Part shown: one piece after another, positions 1 to 7,960 of the stretch
Position numbering within the stretch: position 1 is the stretch's first letter
Layout: the number at the start of each line of letters is the position of its first letter
NCBI GenBank assembly: GCA_009780025.1
Contig: WRAV01000001.1
Span: 1 to 64,000 of the forward strand
Length of the DNA stretch: 64,000 nt
Direction of reading: 5' to 3'
Source: Oscillospiraceae bacterium
GTDB taxonomy: Bacteria > Bacillota > Clostridia > Oscillospirales > Ruminococcaceae
Notes under the pieces: generated by a model
The model's input: only the letters and a program-made list of their open reading frames with translations
The model's database searches: none
What the model was told of the DNA's origin: nothing
Made by a program: the position numbers and the translations under genes

Positions 1-357
1 ATAGCGGTCACCTTCATTGCGGACAACCGCCGCAATCGTGGGTCTGGTTGGGTGGAGAATATTCCATTCATATACGCCCAAATGTTGCGAGTAAACATAC
101 CCCGGCGTGATCGCAAACCAGACACTGAACTCATCAAAGTCAAACGCCGCTGTTATAAGCGAGCCGTGCTCACGCAATTCCTCGTAGAAGTCTGCTTGAC
201 CGGGCCGCACTTCCGGCAGTTGTAGGTCATCGAGATATGCAGGCGCCTCACCATTGTCCGCATATACTTCAAGCTGTTTCGGATGGTATTCACCCGAGCA
301 CCCCGCGAGTACCAGTAATAGTATGGCAGCTATAACAGTAAAGACAAACCTACGCAT
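1..357 (-). CDS. Lipoprotein of unknown function (partial, 3' end beyond window)
   Basis: An open frame of 119 codons runs from an ATG at 357 off the left edge of the window. The protein begins MRRFVFTVIAAILLLVLAGC, a short basic stretch, a hydrophobic segment and a clear lipobox (LAGC), so it is exported and lipid-anchored. The mature part seen so far is acidic and matches no family I recognise. A GGGAGA ribosome site precedes the start. It is the last of three same-strand lipoprotein genes in a row, which suggests a small cell-surface operon. Confidence 0.75.
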   Translation of the reverse strand, partial: MRRFVFTVIAAILLLVLAGCSGEYHPKQLEVYADNGEAPAYLDDLQLPEVRPGQADFYEELREHGSLITAAFDFDEFSVWFAITPGYVYSQHLGVYEWNILHPTRPTIAAVVRNEGDRY

Positions 358-404
358 AATATGTCTCCCTCAAATCAGGTGCAATATATTGTAGTAAGCT
401 AAAG

Positions 405-1658
405 CTACAAAATCGCAATCTCACCGGTGGCATCGTATACAATTATCAGATTAACCTGGCCAAGCCAGATTCCCCAGTCAGTCTCCCTCGGTTCGCGCAA
501 GTAAATGCGGTGAAGCTTCTCGTCGCTATCTTCAATTTGACTTAACATGCCGTGCAGCAATATACGCTCACCGTCCGTGTAAAAGAACCGCGGAACCTCG
601 TAGCCGGAGATAATATCAAAGCTTTCCATGGCCTCTGCTGAGAGCAAAAGTTCAACTCGTGTGAACTCTGGAAAATGCTCATTCCGCACCATGGTAAGCG
701 CCTGCGATGCGTTTATGTTTACCTCACCCAAAACCCGCGAGCCAAAAGGGAACGAGGAGTACATATGCTCTAAAGGTCCCCAGACAAACAACTTCCGTGC
801 GTGTTGCCATTCGATGTCATCCTGCCACCCCCTGCGAACGCTTTCGCGGTGAGCATCGCGGCTGAACTCGTAGATACGGTTTGGGGTGGTGGTGTGGCTG
901 AACAGCACCAGTCGCTCCTCTTCAGATTCGCCTGACCTAATCTGCGTAAAAATCTCGACGCTGCCGGTTTTGGGGTAGTATATCTCGGTGTATTTATTGC
1001 CGGCTGTCGAATGGAAAGCTGAGATCTCTTCGCGTACCAGAATCAGTTCGCTGTCCCTAACCGCGTAGCTGACAATGCCGTGCGCCGAATGCGCACTCCC
1101 CCAGATATGCTCTATGCTGAGTACACCGTCCTCAATCTCCATGCTTGTAAAGCCATCGACGAAACGTCCCGCAGACCTTGCGTGCATCATAACATCGCCG
1201 GAATGCCAGCCAAATTCAAATCCGCCGTCCGGCAGCGCCAGCATAATATACAAATGTCTGCGACCGAGATGCTGTGAGCCATCAGTATCAGAAGTGTCAT
1301 AATACTCGGTGATCACAATGACGAGGTCATCCAGACCATTGCCCGCTAGGTCGCCAACTGCGTTCATATGCGGTTGAAAAATATACCCTAGCGGGAGCGA
1401 TATCTCATAGATAGCATCTGGGAGCAAGTTGCCATACGTGATCAAAAGCTTTGCAAAGTTGGGCAGGGTGATATTGGTATCTGCGATTTCCGGAGCATCG
1501 CTCTCGAGTCCTTGATGCTCGGGTTCTATTTGCGGCTCTGGTACAAAGGGTGATTGCTGTTGTTCCAACTCTAGCGCAGGAACTATTTCTACAGGTGCAG
1601 CACCACAGGCCGCAAACAGCAAGGCCAGGAGAGTAAGTAAAAGTAATAAGTATTTCAA
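405..1658 (-). CDS. Lipoprotein of unknown function, 417 aa
   Basis: The gene starts at a TTG (1658) behind AAAGGAG with nine bases of spacing. The N-terminus has a signal peptide ending in the lipobox FAAC near residue 18, followed by a Gln/Pro/Glu-rich linker to about residue 60 and then a folded domain. The domain contains AVGDLAGNGLDDLVIVI (about residues 100-116), which resembles an FG-GAP/VCBS-type Asp-rich calcium-binding loop, but I see only one such loop. Function is unknown. It lies 47 bases downstream of another lipoprotein gene and 47 bases upstream of a third, all on the minus strand. Confidence 0.75.
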   Translation of the reverse strand: MKYLLLLLTLLALLFAACGAAPVEIVPALELEQQQSPFVPEPQIEPEHQGLESDAPEIADTNITLPNFAKLLITYGNLLPDAIYEISLPLGYIFQPHMNAVGDLAGNGLDDLVIVITEYYDTSDTDGSQHLGRRHLYIMLALPDGGFEFGWHSGDVMMHARSAGRFVDGFTSMEIEDGVLSIEHIWGSAHSAHGIVSYAVRDSELILVREEISAFHSTAGNKYTEIYYPKTGSVEIFTQIRSGESEEERLVLFSHTTTPNRIYEFSRDAHRESVRRGWQDDIEWQHARKLFVWGPLEHMYSSFPFGSRVLGEVNINASQALTMVRNEHFPEFTRVELLLSAEAMESFDIISGYEVPRFFYTDGERILLHGMLSQIEDSDEKLHRIYLREPRETDWGIWLGQVNLIIVYDATGEIAIL

Positions 1659-1695
1659 GGCTGTTCACTCCTTTGCAAAAATAGCAAACTGTGGC

Positions 1696-2514
1696 TTACC
1701 TTTGCTCCATGTCCAGCAGTCGCAAAAACGCCCGCTGTTCATCACGCATTAGTTGAAAAGTAATTGTATGTCGACCACCATATGCTAGGCCGGGGTCGCC
1801 GTCAATGCTTGTAGGATAGAGCAAATCAAAGCTGACCGCAACTCTGGTAGGATTTTCAAGCAATTTGGCAGTCATTCCTCTCCATCCGTGGTTGAAAGTA
1901 TTGATACAAAACCCCAGACTAGTTTGGAAGACCTTCTGTTCCTCGTCAAGCAAAACATCTGGGCCTATAAGCACCCATGATTCTTCCCCAAACACTTCAT
2001 AGACTATGCGATTAACGCTTTCTACGGGGCAAAAGAATTCGTACTCTTCCCACTGTGACGATGGCTCACGGACAAAACCGAATGAATCAAATAGGGTGTA
2101 CTCAGGGTTGCCGATAGAAATACTGTCAGCGAGGCGCCCTTGTCCCAACTCAAGGCTTGCCCCTGCAATCAGCACAAAAGTGTTTCTACAAAACTCTCCT
2201 CTAAAGTACGATAAAGTTATCAAGTGGTCAGCCAAAAATTCGGCTTGGCGTATAAAGTATCCAACTTCTTCTGCTGAAAAGACGGTCTCAGTGAGTGCCT
2301 GCTCGGTTGATGTCGGCAGCTCTTCCACCTCAACAAACTGTAAATCGTCTTCTAGCGGCTGGGTCAGACCACCGTCTTCAGGCTGAGTCTCTTCTACTGC
2401 TTGCGCTGGGTATATATTACTTTGTTCTTTCGACACCACTTCCGCGGGAGCGGCCTGGCAAGCACTCACCAGTAGCACAGCGCCTAACAACACAATCAAA
2501 ATACAGCGTTCCAC
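1696..2514 (-). CDS. Lipoprotein of unknown function, 272 aa
   Basis: The open frame extends to 2703, but the start is placed at the GTG at 2514. That codon has a strong GAGGAGGAG site just upstream and gives a normal lipoprotein signal: a hydrophobic core followed by VSAC at about residue 18. The upstream extension has no signal sequence or ribosome site. After the lipobox comes a low-complexity Glu/Gln/Thr/Pro linker (about residues 20-65) and a mixed domain with no family I recognise. It is first of the three lipoprotein genes in this strand. Confidence 0.72.
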   Translation of the reverse strand: MERCILIVLLGAVLLVSACQAAPAEVVSKEQSNIYPAQAVEETQPEDGGLTQPLEDDLQFVEVEELPTSTEQALTETVFSAEEVGYFIRQAEFLADHLITLSYFRGEFCRNTFVLIAGASLELGQGRLADSISIGNPEYTLFDSFGFVREPSSQWEEYEFFCPVESVNRIVYEVFGEESWVLIGPDVLLDEEQKVFQTSLGFCINTFNHGWRGMTAKLLENPTRVAVSFDLLYPTSIDGDPGLAYGGRHTITFQLMRDEQRAFLRLLDMEQR

Positions 2515-2797
2515 GCCTTCTCCTCCTCTACATATCACGACAAAGAACATTTTGAAGGCGACGAAGTTTTCAAACACGCTCAGGTACCAGTCTTTGTTGT
2601 GGACGTAAAGAAAGCGGGCAGTCGTAGTCGGAGTTTGTGGCAGCAAATCCACAGCCACGGCTGCCTGATTCAATAGCCAATGGTATTTTGACTTGGTAGT
2701 CAACTTCCGTTTAATGCAGTTTGTTCGTTATGTTTTGAACTATTTCGCTGTTCATTGTATACACTCCGTTATTGTGAAATATTGCCAACCCGCCTGT
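2515..2797. other. Intergenic stretch with nothing recognised
   Basis: Between the lipoprotein start and the degraded methylase fragment I see no gene with a ribosome site, no hairpin with a T-run and no repeat. Open frames here continue the lipoprotein frame upstream or run antisense, and none has coding character. Confidence 0.4.
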
Positions 2798-2851
2798 CTA
2801 GAGCATCTCCCAGAGTTTATCGACTTTGCTTTTAAGCCCGCCTGTAATCAC
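2798..2851 (-). pseudogene. Remnant of a type I restriction-modification methylase (HsdM) N-terminus
   Basis: On the minus strand a GGAGGGA site is followed by a GTG at 2851 and a reading frame VITGGLKSKVDKLWEML that ends in TAG. After the stop the same frame reads TGGL. The pattern MITG-LKSKVDKLWE-(F)W-TGG is the usual N-terminus of the class of HsdM methylases that begin with a bromodomain-like helical region. The stop sits where that family has Trp, so TGG has probably become TAG. Similarity fades straight after TGGL, so only a 5' stub of the gene remains. The match is from memory of the family and rests on about 20 residues. Confidence 0.45.
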
Positions 2852-2990
2852 AGCGTTCCCTCCGTCTCCGATTGGGCATTTTGTGTAAAGTTTATCACAC
2901 AAGCTGTCGAAAGTCTACGCTACGCAGATAATCGTGCCGCCAACACCAATTTGTTAGCCCTTGCTACTGTCGCGCCTCTTCCTCCTAATC

Positions 2991-3131
2991 CTACCACTGT
3001 TCCAACCATTCCAATGGCAACGTACCCTCCATACACTCATCCCTAAGCTTCCGTGCTTGCTCCGACCAGGCTAGGAACTCCCCCTGTGTCATTTTCTTGG
3101 CACGGGTGCGACAATTAAACCGCTTATACAC
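2991..3131 (-). pseudogene. Orphan 46-codon fragment, probably the tail of a lost gene
   Basis: A minus-strand frame (GTG at 3131 to TAG at 2991) reads RAKKMTQGEFLAWSEQARKL and continues with a charged, Trp-rich tail. It looks like a real protein sequence: amphipathic, with balanced composition. It has no good ribosome site and is stopped just upstream in frame. I think it is the C-terminal end of a deleted mobile-element or accessory protein, but I cannot name the family. It lies beside the hsdM remnant. Confidence 0.3.
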
Positions 3132-3143
3132 CTTTGTTCAGCA

Positions 3144-3177
3144 TGCAATAATGCAGAAGCGATTCTGCATTATTGCA
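3144..3177. repeat. Perfect 15-bp inverted repeat (hairpin with GCGA loop)
   Basis: TGCAATAATGCAGAA is followed by GCGA and its exact reverse complement. The arms are long and free of mismatches. The T-rich run needed for a terminator lies on the wrong side for either flanking gene, so this looks like a repeat or protein-binding palindrome and not a simple terminator. Confidence 0.6.
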
Positions 3178-3340
3178 CAATAAAAAAGAGGGGGCATACT
3201 TGTCTCCTCTCTTGCTTATATAAACTTCTATTTTGACAATTATCTTGAGATTTTTTGCCAAATTTCTTGGCCGCCTACAGGTTTTGACTTGCACTATTTA
3301 TAGTATTTTCTGTTATTTCATAATGCGCGACGAAAAATGC

Positions 3341-3382
3341 GAAAGAGAAAACCCGCACAACCATGCGGTTTGATGCGGGTTT
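3341..3382 (-). terminator. Terminator downstream of tRNA-Pro
   Basis: On the minus strand AAACCCGCA pairs with TGCGGGTTT and is followed by a T-rich run, immediately after the tRNA 3' end. Confidence 0.7.
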
Positions 3383-3386
3383 CCCT

Positions 3387-3463
3387 TGGTCGAGGCGACA
3401 GGACTCGAACCTGCGGCATCTTGGTCCCAAACCAAGCACTCTACCAAACTGAGCTACGCCTCG
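3387..3463 (-). tRNA. tRNA-Pro (anticodon TGG)
   Basis: A 77-base cloverleaf is readable on the minus strand. The acceptor stem is CGAGGCG/CGCCTCG with discriminator A and an encoded CCA end. The anticodon stem CTTGG/CCAAG holds the loop TTTGGGA, which gives anticodon TGG. The T-arm contains GGTTCGAATCC. A short open frame on this strand across the region is only a shadow of the tRNA. Confidence 0.95.
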
Positions 3464-3480
3464 CCGGCAGCACAAAGCTC

Positions 3481-3509
3481 ATTATAAAATAAATCTGGAG
3501 AAATTGCAA
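3481..3509 (-). promoter_or_regulatory. Promoter of tRNA-Pro
   Basis: On the minus strand TTGCAA, a 17-base spacer and a perfect TATAAT lie about 18 bases upstream of the mature tRNA 5' end. Confidence 0.75.
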
Positions 3510-3569
3510 GTGTTTTTACGCAGCGTTGTCAAGATTGTGTTCATGGAGCCCGGGCCACATGCCCGCCCC

Positions 3570-3598
3570 TTGATTTATTTGTGTCTTCGTAGCATAAT
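3570..3598 (+). promoter_or_regulatory. Probable promoter of rmuC
   Basis: TTGATT, 17 bases, CATAAT, ending 38 bases before the rmuC start codon. Confidence 0.5.
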
Positions 3599-3636
3599 GG
3601 TAAGTATAACATATAAATAAAGGAGGCTCCACGATT

Positions 3637-4953
3637 GTGGGAATAGTAGCGATTCTGATTGCTGTTATAATCTTTTCGCTGGCTCTAAATGTGATAATCC
3701 TGCTCAAAGTTAAAAAACAAACCGACCTCAGCGAGATTACCGCTCTGCTTAGCCGTTCCGGAAACGAACAGCGAGAGAGCGTAGCCAGGCAAATTAATGA
3801 TGGTGCTACCGAGCAATTCCGGCGGTTTGGGATTATTCAGGAGAGCATCAACAAAACCCTTGGAGAAAACCGCGCCGAGACAAACGAGCAGCTATCGAAG
3901 TTTTCGGTGCAGCTGGACGCCCGCTTGTCCGCTATACAGGACAAGCTCGATGGCCGGCTGCTGTCGGTGCAGCGGGCCGGAGCCGAGAGCGTCGAGAAAA
4001 TCAACGCCACTCTTGAATTCAAGATGAAGTCGTTGCAGGAGAGCAATGAAAAACGCCTGGAACAAATGCAGGGCGTGGTGGACGAGAAGCTGCAAAAGAC
4101 ACTGGAAGCGCGTCTGGCGCAATCTTTTGAGCTCGTGAGCAAGCAGTTGGAGAGCGTACAGCAGGGCCTGGGCGAAATGAAAAACCTTGCCGCAGACGCG
4201 CGAAGCTTAAAAAACGCGCTCACCAATGTAAAGGAGCGTGGCACCTACGGCGAAGTGCGTCTGGAAAAACTGCTCAGCGACATCTTGGCGCCCAGTCAGT
4301 ACGAAGTCAATGCCGAAATCTCACTGGGCAGGCGAGTAGAGTTTGCGATCAAGCTGCCCGGTAACGGCGACGCCCCACTGTTGCTGCCCATCGATTCCAA
4401 GTTCCCAATAGAGGACTATAACCGCCTGCTCGACGCCGAAGACAAATCCGGCATGGACGAGGCCCGTCGCGCCATTGCGCAGAAAATACGCGCCTTCGCA
4501 AGGGATATCTACGAGAAGTACATACTCCCGCCTAAGACGACCGACTTTGCACTCATGTTTCTGCCAACTGAAGGACTGTATGCCGAGGTTGTGCAAAACG
4601 CTGCCCTCTTTGAAGAGTTGCGCGACAAATACAAAGTAACCGCAGTGGGCGCGACTACGCTGTCAGCGTTCTTGAGCTCGCTGCAAATGGGGTTCAAAAC
4701 CCTCGCTATCGAGCAGCGTTCCCAGGAAGTGTGGGACACACTGCGGGCGGTAAAGTCCGAGTTTGTGAAGTTCGGCGATATACTCGACCGGGCACACAAG
4801 CAGATTCAAACGGCGGACAAGACGCTTGAAGAGATTGTTGGTCGGCGGACGAGGGCGATTAACCGGACGCTGCGCTCGGTGGAGGAGTTGACGGGAGCAG
4901 AAGCCGCGCCGTTGCTAATTGAGCCGGACAGGCCGGAGTACGAGGAGGAGTAG
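3637..4953 (+). CDS. rmuC: DNA recombination protein RmuC
   Basis: The 438-residue protein has the full RmuC layout. There is one N-terminal membrane helix (residues 1-25), a long coiled-coil with many Glu/Lys/Gln (about 30-200), and the conserved RmuC nuclease-like domain (about 205-400). That domain carries the family motifs LPIDSKFPIEDYNRLL and ALMFLPTEGLYAEV. RmuC limits recombination at inverted repeats in E. coli and is thought to act as a membrane-tethered nuclease-like factor. The start is a GTG preceded by AGGAGG ten bases away. It stands alone, convergent with folE. Confidence 0.93.
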   Translation: MGIVAILIAVIIFSLALNVIILLKVKKQTDLSEITALLSRSGNEQRESVARQINDGATEQFRRFGIIQESINKTLGENRAETNEQLSKFSVQLDARLSAIQDKLDGRLLSVQRAGAESVEKINATLEFKMKSLQESNEKRLEQMQGVVDEKLQKTLEARLAQSFELVSKQLESVQQGLGEMKNLAADARSLKNALTNVKERGTYGEVRLEKLLSDILAPSQYEVNAEISLGRRVEFAIKLPGNGDAPLLLPIDSKFPIEDYNRLLDAEDKSGMDEARRAIAQKIRAFARDIYEKYILPPKTTDFALMFLPTEGLYAEVVQNAALFEELRDKYKVTAVGATTLSAFLSSLQMGFKTLAIEQRSQEVWDTLRAVKSEFVKFGDILDRAHKQIQTADKTLEEIVGRRTRAINRTLRSVEELTGAEAAPLLIEPDRPEYEEE

Positions 4954-4964
4954 GGGAGTGATGC

Positions 4965-5528
4965 TTACCCCTCCCGAATCAGCGCAAACGCCTCCGCCCT
5001 TGTAGCCTTGTTATTACGGAAGATACCCCGCAGCGCACTTGTCACCGTTTTCGACCCTGGCTTCTTTATCCCGCGGATTGTCATACACATGTGCTCTGCC
5101 TCAATCACCACCAGCACCCCAATTGGATCCATAACCTCTACGATGGTGTCCGCTATCTGGCCGGTCAGGCGCTCTTGCAGCTGTGGACGTCTTGCAAAGG
5201 CTTCCGCTACTCGGGCAAGCTTGGAGAGCCCGGCGACCTTCCCGCCCCTGGGTATATAAGCTATGTGGGCGTGCCCTACGAAGGGCAGTAAGTGATGCTC
5301 GCACATCGAGTAGATGGGGATGTCCTTTACCAGCACCATCTCTTCGTGATTTTCGGTAAACATCTTCGACAAAATTTCAGTCGGGTCTTGGGTTAGCCCG
5401 GCAAAGGCTTCCTCGTAAAAACGGGACACCCGCTCCGGCGTCCCGACAAGACCTTCCCTGGCTGAGTCCTCACCTATAGCTTCCAAAATATCGCGCACAG
5501 CGTTTTCTATCTTCTTTTTATCAATCAC
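4965..5528 (-). CDS. folE: GTP cyclohydrolase I (FolE)
   Basis: FolE converts GTP to dihydroneopterin triphosphate, the first step of folate synthesis. The 187-residue length is normal. The zinc ligands are visible as Cys76 and His79 in [10 protein letters not shown] and Cys148 in EHMCMTIRG. The start is GTG at 5528 behind GGAGG. It is the last gene of a four-gene folate operon and its ribosome site overlaps the stop of the flavoprotein gene just upstream. Confidence 0.96.
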   Translation of the reverse strand: MIDKKKIENAVRDILEAIGEDSAREGLVGTPERVSRFYEEAFAGLTQDPTEILSKMFTENHEEMVLVKDIPIYSMCEHHLLPFVGHAHIAYIPRGGKVAGLSKLARVAEAFARRPQLQERLTGQIADTIVEVMDPIGVLVVIEAEHMCMTIRGIKKPGSKTVTSALRGIFRNNKATRAEAFALIREG

Positions 5529-5531
5529 GGT

Positions 5532-6095
5532 TTAGCCTCCCGTTATTTTTGATTGTGCATCCGGGCCCGGCCAGTTTGAGATAACCTCCGCCAGCTGATT
5601 GGGGCTATGGACTACGCGAACGCCCTCGAAACTAGCCAGAGCCTCAGTGTTTTGCTGGTCAATTGGCCTTACGTGCACGCGGATTTCCTTGCCCTTGTGG
5701 GTGGTCGAGACAACCTCTCCGGACACATCACATGGCAAGATTACCGCCGGAATTTTACACTTGCCGGCAGTGGCGAATAAGCTGGTCACCAAGCCGTCGG
5801 CAATCGCTGCTACCATCTTGGCCACGGTGTTCGAAGTAGCCGGCGCTATTACCACAAGGTCATACCTGCCACCGTACAGCCGCGTGGCCCTAAAACCGGC
5901 CGCGTCTTCATCCAAGAATATTTCGTGCCCGCAGTCCTGTAATTCGCGGTACAGGCCATGCAACTTAAGCACTTGGAGCCCTGCGCGTGAGAGAAAAACA
6001 TCACACTGCTCGTGGGCTAGAATCAGCTTAACACAGTCCTCTAGAAAATGCCCCGCGCCGGTGATACCCCAGGCGATTCGTGCGCGCCTGCTCAT
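5532..6095 (-). CDS. Flavoprotein of the DmrB/archaeoflavoprotein (AfpA) type in the folate operon
   Basis: This 187-residue protein begins IAWGITGAGHFLED, the signature start of the HFCD-like flavoproteins that include dihydromethanopterin reductase DmrB and archaeoflavoprotein AfpA. APATSNTVAKMVAAIADGLV and ILPCDVSG fit the flavin-binding loops of that fold. DmrB reduces a pterin (dihydromethanopterin) using FMN. Here the gene is co-translated with folP, folB-folK and folE, and no folA-type dihydrofolate reductase is in the operon. I infer that it may reduce dihydrofolate or another pterin. It overlaps the upstream gene by four bases (ATGA). Confidence 0.8.
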   Translation of the reverse strand: MSRRARIAWGITGAGHFLEDCVKLILAHEQCDVFLSRAGLQVLKLHGLYRELQDCGHEIFLDEDAAGFRATRLYGGRYDLVVIAPATSNTVAKMVAAIADGLVTSLFATAGKCKIPAVILPCDVSGEVVSTTHKGKEIRVHVRPIDQQNTEALASFEGVRVVHSPNQLAEVISNWPGPDAQSKITGG

Positions 6096-6925
6096 GCTTC
6101 GCCACCCGTGATATCATCTAGGATATCACGCATTGTCCTGCGTAAAATCGGGTGCACAGCATAGGGCGCGAGTTGACAGAGCGGCTGCATGACAAACAAC
6201 CGCTGCGCCATGTGTGGGTGAGGAATGGTGACGTATGGGTCGGGCGAAACCAAGTCGTCGTAAAGTAGTATGTCCAAATCGATAGTGCGCGGGCCCCAGT
6301 GGATTGTACGCTCTCGCCCCAAGGACGCTTCGATTTCGAGTAAAAGCTCCATTAATTCGGTGGGGGAGCAGGTGGTCTCTATTTCCGCCACACCGTTCAG
6401 GAACTTGCCCTGGTCTTCATACCCTATAGGGTCGGTCTCACAAAAGTCCGAATGATCGATAATCTCGCAGCACGGGTGATTTTCCAGAGTGGTCAGGGCG
6501 TCGCGCAGGTTCTTTTCCCGATCTCCCAGATTGGAACCTAGAGCGATATACACGAGATGCCGGCCGCGCTCCACCTCCACCCCCACAGACGTAAGGTGCT
6601 GATGAATTGGCGCCCACGGCTTTTTTAGGTAAACTTTAAGTTTTTTCACCAGCGGATATTCAAGCAGCAGCTGCTCGCAGAGACCCTGAGCGGCGGCCTC
6701 GATTAAATCGTAGCTTTTGCTCTTAAGAAAGGCGCCGACAGACCTGCAAAACTCCCCGTAGTGGATAGTGCTCTCGATCTTATCTTCAGCCGCGGCCCGC
6801 CCCATCTCGAACCATATTTCCAAGGAAACGACGAACTTTTGCCCCAGCTTCTTTTCTTCAGTATGCACCCCGTGGTGGGCAAACACCTCAAGATCCTCTA
6901 TAATCAGCTTGGAAAGCGCACTCAT
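6092..6925 (-). CDS. folK: Bifunctional dihydroneopterin aldolase / HPPK (FolB-FolK fusion)
   Basis: The start is placed at the ATG at 6925, which has AGGAGG seven bases upstream and overlaps the folP stop (ATGA); the longer open frame upstream lacks a site. Residues 1-120 are FolB (dihydroneopterin aldolase: LIIEDLEVFAHHGVHTEE and a C-terminal KPWAP segment). Residues 125-277 are FolK (HPPK: VYIALGSNLGDREKNL near the start and WGPRTIDLDILLYD later). The fusion carries out two consecutive steps that deliver hydroxymethyl-dihydropterin pyrophosphate to FolP, its operon partner. FolB-FolK fusions are known in Bacillota. Confidence 0.95.
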   Translation of the reverse strand: MSALSKLIIEDLEVFAHHGVHTEEKKLGQKFVVSLEIWFEMGRAAAEDKIESTIHYGEFCRSVGAFLKSKSYDLIEAAAQGLCEQLLLEYPLVKKLKVYLKKPWAPIHQHLTSVGVEVERGRHLVYIALGSNLGDREKNLRDALTTLENHPCCEIIDHSDFCETDPIGYEDQGKFLNGVAEIETTCSPTELMELLLEIEASLGRERTIHWGPRTIDLDILLYDDLVSPDPYVTIPHPHMAQRLFVMQPLCQLAPYAVHPILRRTMRDILDDITGGEA

Positions 6926-7743
6926 TGCCGATCCTCCTGTTTTAGCACGGTGTCCGCAAGTTTTGCGGCTTCTTTGTTCATGGCCACGTTGTGCACGCGG
7001 ATTATCTGACATCCCTTCATTATTCCGATTACGGTCGTTGCCACAGTGGCGACGTCCCGCTCGGCGGCGTTTGTGTTGCCTGTAGCAAGGCCTATAAAGC
7101 TTTTGCGCGAAGCACCCAGCAGTATGGGGTAACCCAAAACGTGTAGTTTTTCCAGGTTATTCATAAGAATCAGGTTGTGCTCGTATTCCTTTGCGAAGCC
7201 CAGCCCTGGGTCGACGATAATTTTGTCTGTGCTTACCCCGGCACCGGTGGCTATCTCTACACTCTCGCGCAGGTCGTCTATCACGTCTTGTACGAGGTTG
7301 GGGTAGTTTTTGTTCTGCTTGTTGTGGCTCAGGCAGCAGGGGACGCCGTGCTTTGCCGCCACACGGGCGATTTCCGGGTCGGCTTTAAAGCCCCAGACAT
7401 CGTTTATCATGTCCGCGCCGGCCAGAACTCCGGCCTCAGCCACCTGGGCCTTGTAGGTGTCAACAGAAATGGGTATGTCAAATCTTTGTCGGATTGCCTC
7501 GATTACCGGAGCAACACGCTCGAGCTCCTCCTGGCCACTTACCGGTTGGTGGCCAGGGCGGGTAGATTCACCGCCTACGTCTATTATGTCCGCGCCCTCT
7601 TCAACCAAAGTCTGCGTTTGCGCGAGGGCGGCGTCCAGGTTGGCGTATAGCCCGCCGTCTGAAAAGGAATCCGGTGTCACGTTTAAAATTCCCATGAACA
7701 TTGTTCCTTGAGAAAAATCGATTAGCCTACTGCCTATTTTCAT
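6922..7743 (-). CDS. folP: Dihydropteroate synthase (FolP)
   Basis: The 273-residue protein has all the DHPS motifs: FMGILNVTPDSFSDGG, DVGGESTRPG, NDVWGFKADPEI, DPGLGFAKEYEHN and LLGASRKSFIG. It joins p-aminobenzoate to the pterin pyrophosphate made by the next gene's product and is the sulfonamide target. It is the first gene of the folate operon, with a promoter 50-80 bases upstream and a GGAGTG ribosome site. Confidence 0.97.
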   Translation of the reverse strand: MKIGSRLIDFSQGTMFMGILNVTPDSFSDGGLYANLDAALAQTQTLVEEGADIIDVGGESTRPGHQPVSGQEELERVAPVIEAIRQRFDIPISVDTYKAQVAEAGVLAGADMINDVWGFKADPEIARVAAKHGVPCCLSHNKQNKNYPNLVQDVIDDLRESVEIATGAGVSTDKIIVDPGLGFAKEYEHNLILMNNLEKLHVLGYPILLGASRKSFIGLATGNTNAAERDVATVATTVIGIMKGCQIIRVHNVAMNKEAAKLADTVLKQEDRQ

Positions 7744-7792
7744 GGCGAATCACTCCATTCGTGGGTTTAAAGCGGCGCTGCGCGCTCATATA

Positions 7793-7821
7793 ACTGTACC
7801 ATATAACGTTGTGCCTTGCAA
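7793..7821 (-). promoter_or_regulatory. Promoter of the folate operon
   Basis: On the minus strand TTGCAA, 17 bases, TACAGT, about 50 bases before the folP ATG. Confidence 0.6.
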
Positions 7822-7880
7822 TAAGAGACGGCCCCCTACAACACGGCAATCGCATGAACATACAAAATGCCCAAAACTTT

Positions 7881-7960
7881 GCAGGGGCGGCCATTGGCCG
7901 TCCGCGATTAACCGTATACGCTTGTCATGCCACACGGACGCGCAACGCGTGCCCCTACAA
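7881..7960. repeat. Short palindromic repeat element overlapping the transporter stop codon
   Basis: The segment is bounded by GCAGGGGC and its near-inverted copy GCCCCTAC. Inside are two small hairpins, CGGCCATTGGCCG and ACGCGCAACGCGT. The outline (inverted ends, internal hairpins, about 80 bases, between two genes) is that of a REP- or MITE-like element. The TAG stop of the transporter gene at 7955-7957 lies inside its right end, so an insertion may have replaced the original 3' end of that gene. Confidence 0.45.

Noticed and set aside
2693-3046. 117-codon plus-strand open frame
   Set aside because: Low-complexity, no ribosome site, and it runs antisense to the hsdM-like and orphan fragments.
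3275-3475. 66-codon minus-strand frame with a plausible-looking protein
   Set aside because: It is the translated tRNA-Pro gene and its terminator.
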